Assembly (NCBI GenBank): GCA_946480605.1
Contig: CAMLKW010000233.1
Location: 1-6,646 of the forward strand
Source: an uncultured Roseateles sp.
Lineage (GTDB): Bacteria; Pseudomonadota; Gammaproteobacteria; Burkholderiales; Burkholderiaceae
Length of the DNA: 6,646 bases
Direction: 5' to 3'
Below are positions 5,985-6,646 of this stretch, one piece after another. Each line of letters opens with the position of its first letter. The stretch's first letter is position 1. The notes below the pieces were generated by a model. It was not told the DNA's origin. It saw only the letters and a program-made list of their open reading frames with translations, and made no database searches. Made by a program: the position numbers and the translations under genes.

Positions 5985-6646
5985 GCTGGCCCGCCGGCAG
6001 CAGCACGAAGGCCGTCTCCTGCGCCGTGACCTTGGCCGTGCGGCGCGCGGCCACGATGGTCTTGACGCTGTAGATCAGCACGCTGATGACCACGCCCATG
6101 AACAGCGCGCACAGCGCGGCGTCCAGGCGGTCGTTGAAGACCACACGCTCCATCGCCTCCAGCGACTTGGCCGGCGCCAGCACCTCGCCGCGGGCGATGG
6201 CGCCGGCGTACTTGTCGGCATGGGCCAGGAAGCCCAGCTTGGGGTCGCTGGAGAAGATCTTCAGCCAGCCGGCCGTCATCGTGCAGACCAGCAGCCAGGC
6301 CGCCGGCAGCGCGGTGACCCAGGCGTAGCGGTCCTTCTTCATCTTGAAGAGCACGACGGTGCCGAGCATCAGCGGACCGAGCGCCTTCACCGCCTCGCCC
6401 CACACGGGATCGCCGGCCACCAGCTTGCGCACGTCGGCGCGCGCCTGCAGTTCGGGGTAGCCCCACATGTGATAGACGGTGTTGAGCGCCCCGAGCTCGG
6501 AGGACCACACGCCGACCGGCTTCGAGTACTTCGTCCGCGCGGAGAGCCCCTTGCCGAAGATCGACATCCACTCACCGACCTTGCCGGGATAGAGCTTGTA
6601 GTAACGCAGCTCGTAGACGCCGTTGCCCGAGGCCGGCGTGAACGGC
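5977..6646 (-). CDS. NIPSNAP domain fused in frame to the C-terminal part of CstA; 5' end beyond window
   Basis: The frame is open from the right edge (222 complete codons visible), so the ATG at 6567 is internal and not the likely start. The first visible residues (PFTPASGNGVYELRYYKLYP, then GKVGEW) and the following KPVGVWSSELGALNTVYHMWGY and ADVRKLVAGDPVW are a NIPSNAP domain, a soluble ferredoxin-like fold of poorly known function; the lead-in suggests the second of two such domains. At about 6365-6390 the text changes to the C-terminal end of CstA: LMLGTVVLFKMKKDRYAWVT, a GFLAHADKYAGAIARGEVLAPAKS loop, VVFNDRLDAALCALFMGVV, and a tail ending in KETP-like AQETAF. This part has about three membrane segments out of the many in full CstA (roughly 690 residues). 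Transport function cannot survive. The chimera could be a deletion scar or an assembly join. It overlaps ybdD by 8 bases. Domain calls are from recognition, not a search. Confidence 0.85.
   Translation of the reverse strand, partial: PFTPASGNGVYELRYYKLYPGKVGEWMSIFGKGLSARTKYSKPVGVWSSELGALNTVYHMWGYPELQARADVRKLVAGDPVWGEAVKALGPLMLGTVVLFKMKKDRYAWVTALPAAWLLVCTMTAGWLKIFSSDPKLGFLAHADKYAGAIARGEVLAPAKSLEAMERVVFNDRLDAALCALFMGVVISVLIYSVKTIVAARRTAKVTAQETAFVLLPAGQHA
6365..6390 (-). other. Junction between NIPSNAP-derived and CstA-derived sequence
   Basis: Reading on the minus strand, NIPSNAP similarity ends around GDPVWGEAVK and CstA similarity begins at about LMLGTVV, so the breakpoint lies in or beside the short KALGP stretch. 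No inverted repeat, insertion-sequence end or obvious direct repeat is visible within the window at this spot. The frame is kept across the junction with no stop codon. Confidence 0.7.

Noticed and set aside
5133..6029. A 298-codon plus-strand open frame across the oxygenase and ybdD
   Set aside because: Gln/Arg-rich shadow sequence that spans two real minus-strand genes and shows no motif.

Overview
The window is very GC-rich and tightly packed, with no gap between genes longer than about 40 bases. Gene content points to a betaproteobacterium of the order Burkholderiales (Comamonadaceae / Rubrivivax-Leptothrix type). The reasons are a Bug-family (TctC) solute-binding protein, a chalcone-isomerase-like exported protein, and queG set head-to-head with tsaE-amiC. 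The organism is inferred from these families, not from a database match.

Left block (1-2402, minus strand): queG (last step of queuosine synthesis on tRNA), then a chalcone-isomerase-like secreted protein that overlaps its 3' end, then a Bug-family periplasmic binding protein cut by the left edge. The three are close enough to be one transcript. Middle block (2397-4222, plus strand): tsaE (tRNA t6A synthesis ATPase) coupled by a 4-base overlap to amiC (periplasmic cell-wall amidase). The starts of queG and tsaE overlap, so there is no intergenic promoter space between the two divergent units.

Right block (4219-6646, minus strand), in transcription order: a NIPSNAP-domain reading frame entering from the right edge and running in frame into the C-terminal part of the carbon-starvation/peptide transporter CstA; ybdD, the usual small partner of cstA; a phytanoyl-CoA-dioxygenase-like Fe(II)/2-oxoglutarate oxygenase; and a class I SAM-dependent methyltransferase. 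All are within about 21 bases of one another or overlap. The methyltransferase ends tail-to-tail on amiC, with a 4-base overlap, where mutL would commonly be expected.

The most unusual item is the NIPSNAP-CstA chimera. It looks like a deletion scar (or an assembly join) that removed most of cstA and left an open reading frame followed by an intact ybdD. The next most interesting item is the translationally coupled oxygenase-methyltransferase pair. I see no RNA genes, CRISPR arrays, insertion sequences, long repeats or convincing terminators.
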